Source of the DNA: Treponema sp. UBA3819
GTDB taxonomy: Bacteria; Spirochaetota; Spirochaetia; Treponematales; Treponemataceae
DNA length: 25,987 nucleotides
NCBI GenBank assembly: GCA_002369025.1
Contig: DFDV01000217.1
Location: forward strand, 1-25,987
Reading direction: 5' to 3'
Under the pieces are notes generated by a model that was not told the origin of the DNA, searched no databases, and saw only the letters and a program-made list of their open reading frames with translations. Shown in pieces: positions 24,001-25,987 of this stretch (positions are counted from its first letter, which is position 1; every line of letters begins with the position of its first letter). A program made the position numbers and the translations under genes.

Positions 24001-24690
24001 CTAAACCTCTGTATTCTTTGTAGTATAGTGCAACATCATTGTTGACGCAATGAAAATTGGTATCAGCGCGCACAGAAAGCCTCTGTTTCCAAAAGACTGC
24101 CAGCAGAAGTATCCGCCGGCAACTCCTGTGTAAAAGGCAAGCAGAGTTGCTCCCATAAATTTGGCCTTGATGACTTGCGATTTGTCTCCGTTTGTCCATA
24201 TTTCCGTAAGCGCGGATACAAACTGACGCACATTGTTGCTGGAAAAAATCGTGGAATTCTTGTATCCGTATGCTCCCACAAAGGCACACCACTGGAAGGG
24301 CATGGCAAACAGAGTAGGGTAGAGATAGAGCAGAACGGGCAGGCTTTTTTCTGTCGGAAAACGCCACATTGCGAGGCAGGCAAGCGCATCTATTCCCAAC
24401 GCAAGCAGCCTTATGTTGATTCGAGAATGTTTTGGAAGATAATAGGCAAGGAAAATGGCAAAGGCATAGACGAAAAGTCCCGCTACATACAGCAGAACCG
24501 TCTTCCAGTCTCCCGCATAGAGACCGAATACCAGTTCCATCAGATTGACAGTCTGTGCCGAGCCGAAAGAGTGAGCCGCATTCACCAGCGGAAAAATTCC
24601 CAGCCATCCGCCAATGAGTGCGACCATGTAATGAATATGCGCCTCCCTTCTTTCCCGGGGAGTTGGGGTAATAGAATTATCTGAATTCAT
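24001..24690 (-). CDS. DUF1275 (YoaK-like) membrane protein
   Basis: 229 residues with about six hydrophobic segments. The N-terminal half has GGWLGIFPLVNAAHSFGSAQTVNLMELVFGLYAGDW, which takes the place of the family's loop before the TGN motif. The second half has FQWCAFVGAYGYKNSTIFSSNNVRQFVSAL, matching the second family block around a threonine/asparagine turn. The function of this family is not established; small-molecule transport is often assumed. It heads a minus-strand set with the ATPase-DAACS fusion and nth. The promoter TTGAAG-17-TATAAT lies upstream and no Shine-Dalgarno sequence is visible. Confidence 0.7.
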   Translation of the reverse strand: MNSDNSITPTPRERREAHIHYMVALIGGWLGIFPLVNAAHSFGSAQTVNLMELVFGLYAGDWKTVLLYVAGLFVYAFAIFLAYYLPKHSRINIRLLALGIDALACLAMWRFPTEKSLPVLLYLYPTLFAMPFQWCAFVGAYGYKNSTIFSSNNVRQFVSALTEIWTNGDKSQVIKAKFMGATLLAFYTGVAGGYFCWQSFGNRGFLCALIPIFIASTMMLHYTTKNTEV

Positions 24691-24713
24691 AGATATTTAT
24701 AGAAATTTTATTA

Positions 24714-24742
24714 ATTATAGCCTTTCAAATTAGATACTTCAA
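24714..24742 (-). promoter_or_regulatory. Promoter for the DUF1275-led operon
   Basis: Minus strand TTGAAG (24737-24742), 17-nt spacer, TATAAT (24714-24719); leader of about 17 nt. A second -10-like TATAAA ends 5 nt before the ATG. It is back to back with the antitoxin promoter. Confidence 0.6.
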
Positions 24743-24765
24743 GGATGTTTTTGGGAAAAGGGACA

Positions 24766-24794
24766 TTGACATATGAATGATTGGGTAGTACAGT
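24766..24794 (+). promoter_or_regulatory. Promoter for the antitoxin gene
   Basis: Perfect TTGACA (24766-24771), 17-nt spacer, TACAGT (24789-24794). It is 20 nt upstream of the ATG at 24814, whose ribosome-binding site is AGGTAGGA. Confidence 0.7.
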
Positions 24795-24813
24795 AGAGTC
24801 AGAGGTAGGAAAT

Positions 24814-25074
24814 ATGACTACAATTTCTGCTAAAATTGATAATATAGACAAAAATCTCTTTGAGAATATTTTAAATTCAATAGGACTAAACGTGTCGTCT
24901 GCAATTACGGCTTTTGTAAAAGCGACAATTCGTGAAAATGGTATGCCTTTTGCGCTAAAAGCCTCCGAAGATCCTTATGTATATTCAGAGGAAAACATGA
25001 AATACTTGCGCCAGGCTGTTACTCAGATTGAATCAGGAAAAGGTCATGAACACGAATTGAGGGAGGACATTTAA
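24814..25074 (+). CDS. RelB/DinJ-family antitoxin
   Basis: 86 residues from the ATG at 24814, after AGGTAGGA; a TTG at 24781 would add 11 residues inside the promoter. The N-terminus (ISAKIDNIDKNLFENILNSIGLNVSSAITAFVKATIRENGMPF) is the ribbon-helix-helix DNA-binding part of RelB/DinJ proteins, with the typical ending GMPFAL. The C-terminal half, charged and flexible, would wrap the toxin. Such antitoxins repress their own promoter together with the toxin. Here the toxin frame that should follow is only a stub, so this appears to be an orphan antitoxin. Confidence 0.85.
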   Translation: MTTISAKIDNIDKNLFENILNSIGLNVSSAITAFVKATIRENGMPFALKASEDPYVYSEENMKYLRQAVTQIESGKGHEHELREDI

Positions 25075-25107
25075 TGATAAAAGTCTGGGCAGTACATTAT
25101 ATATAGT
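25075..25107 (+). pseudogene. Toxin stub after the RelB/DinJ antitoxin
   Basis: An ATG at about 25075, right at the antitoxin stop (TTTAATG), gives MIKVWAVHYI and then a TAG at 25105-25107. The Lys/Val/Trp/Tyr strand fits the first beta strand of RelE/ParE toxins. Nothing resembling the rest of a toxin follows before the terminator at 25149. Remnant status is inference. Confidence 0.45.
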
Positions 25108-25148
25108 CCAGTGTGGGACTCATTATCATCAGTAATAATATGAAACAG

Positions 25149-25185
25149 AAAAAAAAGGGTTGTCCAAAAGAAATGGACAACCCCT
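25149..25185 (-). terminator. Strong intrinsic terminator after metK
   Basis: Perfect 10-bp stem GGGTTGTCCA (25157-25166)/TGGACAACCC (25174-25183) with a 7-nt loop; the minus strand continues with eight T. It probably also stops plus-strand transcripts from the antitoxin gene. Confidence 0.85.
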
Positions 25186-25198
25186 TATTCTTCCCCTG

Positions 25199-25987
25199 TT
25201 ATTTAACCGCTTTTTTGAGGGCGTCGATTTTGTCGGTCTTTTCCCAGCTGAACTCGCTGCGGCCGAAGTGTCCGTAGGAGGCGGTGGGGCGGTAGATGGG
25301 GCGCTTTAAGTCCAGGGTCTTGATGATGCCGGCGGGGGTACAGTCAAAGACTTCCTTTACGGCCTCGCTGATTTTAAAGTCAGCAACTTTGCCGGTACCA
25401 AAGGTGTCTACCATGATAGAAACCGGGAAGGGAACGCCGATGGCATAAGCCAGCTGAACTTCACAACGGTCTGCGAGACCTGCGGCAACAACATTCTTTG
25501 CAATGTAGCGTGCCATGTAGGCGGCTGAACGGTCTACCTTGCTGGGGTCTTTACCGCTGAATGCGCCGCCACCGTGACGACCCATGCCGCCGTAGGTGTC
25601 TACAATGATTTTGCGTCCGGTAAGGCCTGTGTCGCCAAAGGGGCCGCCAACGACAAAGCGTCCTGTGGGGTTTATGAAATATTTTGTGTTCTTGTCCAGA
25701 AGACCAGTGGGTTCAAGTTCCGGCTTGATGATTTCTTCAATTACGCCTTCCTTGATGGTGTCGTAACTTACTTCCGGGTCATGCTGGTGGCTGATAACGA
25801 CAGTGTCAATTCTTACAGGCTTGTGACCTTCGTATTCAATGGTGACCTGGCTTTTTGCGTCCGGGCGAAGCCATGCAATTGTCTTGTTTTTGCGAAGGCG
25901 TGTGGCACGGTGCAAAAGATTGTGAGCATACATGATGGGAGCGGGCATCAGTTCCGGGGTTTCGTTGCAGGCAAAACCGAACATCAT
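25199..25987 (-). CDS. metK: MetK, S-adenosylmethionine synthetase (N-terminus beyond the window)
   Basis: 263 C-terminal residues; the frame runs off the window edge at the conserved GDQG-MMFGFACNET motif, so roughly the first third is missing and the ATG at the edge is not the start. Other hallmarks are HDPEVSYDTI, FINPTGRFVVGGPFGDTGLTGRKIIVDTYGG with the ATP/methionine loop, HGGGAFSGKDPSKVDRSAAY (P-loop-like phosphate site), and GRSEFSWEKTD near the end. It makes S-adenosylmethionine from methionine and ATP, the methyl donor for RsmI and the SPOUT enzyme in this same window. Confidence 0.95.
   Translation of the reverse strand: MMFGFACNETPELMPAPIMYAHNLLHRATRLRKNKTIAWLRPDAKSQVTIEYEGHKPVRIDTVVISHQHDPEVSYDTIKEGVIEEIIKPELEPTGLLDKNTKYFINPTGRFVVGGPFGDTGLTGRKIIVDTYGGMGRHGGGAFSGKDPSKVDRSAAYMARYIAKNVVAAGLADRCEVQLAYAIGVPFPVSIMVDTFGTGKVADFKISEAVKEVFDCTPAGIIKTLDLKRPIYRPTASYGHFGRSEFSWEKTDKIDALKKAVK

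Noticed and set aside
23846..24607. 253-codon minus-strand frame
   Set aside because: It lies in another frame over the DUF1275 gene and the start of the transporter fusion; the composition (Cys/Arg/His-rich) is that of a shadow frame.
25157..25183. Inverted repeat GGGTTGTCCA/TGGACAACCC as an insertion-sequence end
   Set aside because: The 7-nt loop and the eight-T tail directly after metK fit an intrinsic terminator; there is no mobile gene next to it.
1..25987. tRNA, rRNA and CRISPR features
   Set aside because: No cloverleaf with a TTCGANNC arm, no rRNA signature and no regularly spaced direct repeats were seen on either strand.

Overview
The window looks like a stretch of the chromosome of a gut- or host-associated treponeme (spirochaete). 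The reasons are the rsmI-flgM pairing (a flagellar anti-sigma factor in a low-to-medium GC genome), long lineage-specific proteins of unknown function next to pta, and the overall protein character. Genus level is an inference. I see no rRNA, tRNA, CRISPR array, phage or complete insertion sequence. Nearly all of the DNA is packed with housekeeping, transport and envelope genes on both strands.

Layout. 1-540 (+): 3' end of rsmI and flgM, closed by two hairpins. 658-1830 (-): a group IV PLP amino-acid decarboxylase. 2023-4042 (+): an iron-alcohol-dehydrogenase-fold protein that has lost its metal ligands, then a SPOUT rRNA/tRNA methyltransferase. 4053-5561 (-): an ATPase-HDOD/HD regulatory protein. 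5660-8438 (+): a membrane protein with a degenerate hydrolase-like domain, a Nif3-family protein, lspA and a small membrane protein. 8574-11382 (-): pta preceded by a 567-residue unknown protein. 11449-15238 (-): trxB, an exported NagZ-type glycoside hydrolase and birA, joined by 4-nt start/stop overlaps. 15441-17430: a DAACS symporter (+) and a TSUP permease (-) whose 3' ends overlap. 17431-17728: an unexplained, highly structured intergenic region. 17729-19054 (-): a membrane-anchored unknown. 19126-24690 (-): DUF1275 protein, an ATPase-domain/DAACS fusion, nth, a block of hairpins, an unlisted 45-residue membrane peptide, mscS and a MATE exporter. 24814-25074 (+): a RelB/DinJ antitoxin with only a stub of a toxin. 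25199-end (-): metK, cut by the window edge.

How it works together. Most genes serve general upkeep: methyl-donor supply (metK) and RNA methylation (rsmI, SPOUT enzyme), acetyl-CoA/acetate metabolism (pta) and biotin attachment (birA), thiol redox (trxB), lipoprotein maturation (lspA), peptidoglycan recycling (NagZ type), osmotic release (mscS) and transport (two DAACS, TSUP, MATE).

The points most worth a second look are: (i) the symporter with an N-terminal kinase-like ATPase domain; (ii) the metal-ligand-free Fe-ADH homologue; (iii) a recurrent arrangement in which a -10 box lies 5-8 nt before a start codon lacking a Shine-Dalgarno sequence, suggesting leaderless mRNAs; and (iv) the structured element around 17.49-17.65 kb, which has a promoter-like hexamer, a 9-bp long-range stem, a hairpin resembling the SRP RNA tip and a terminator. 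All calls are from reading the sequence; no database search was run.
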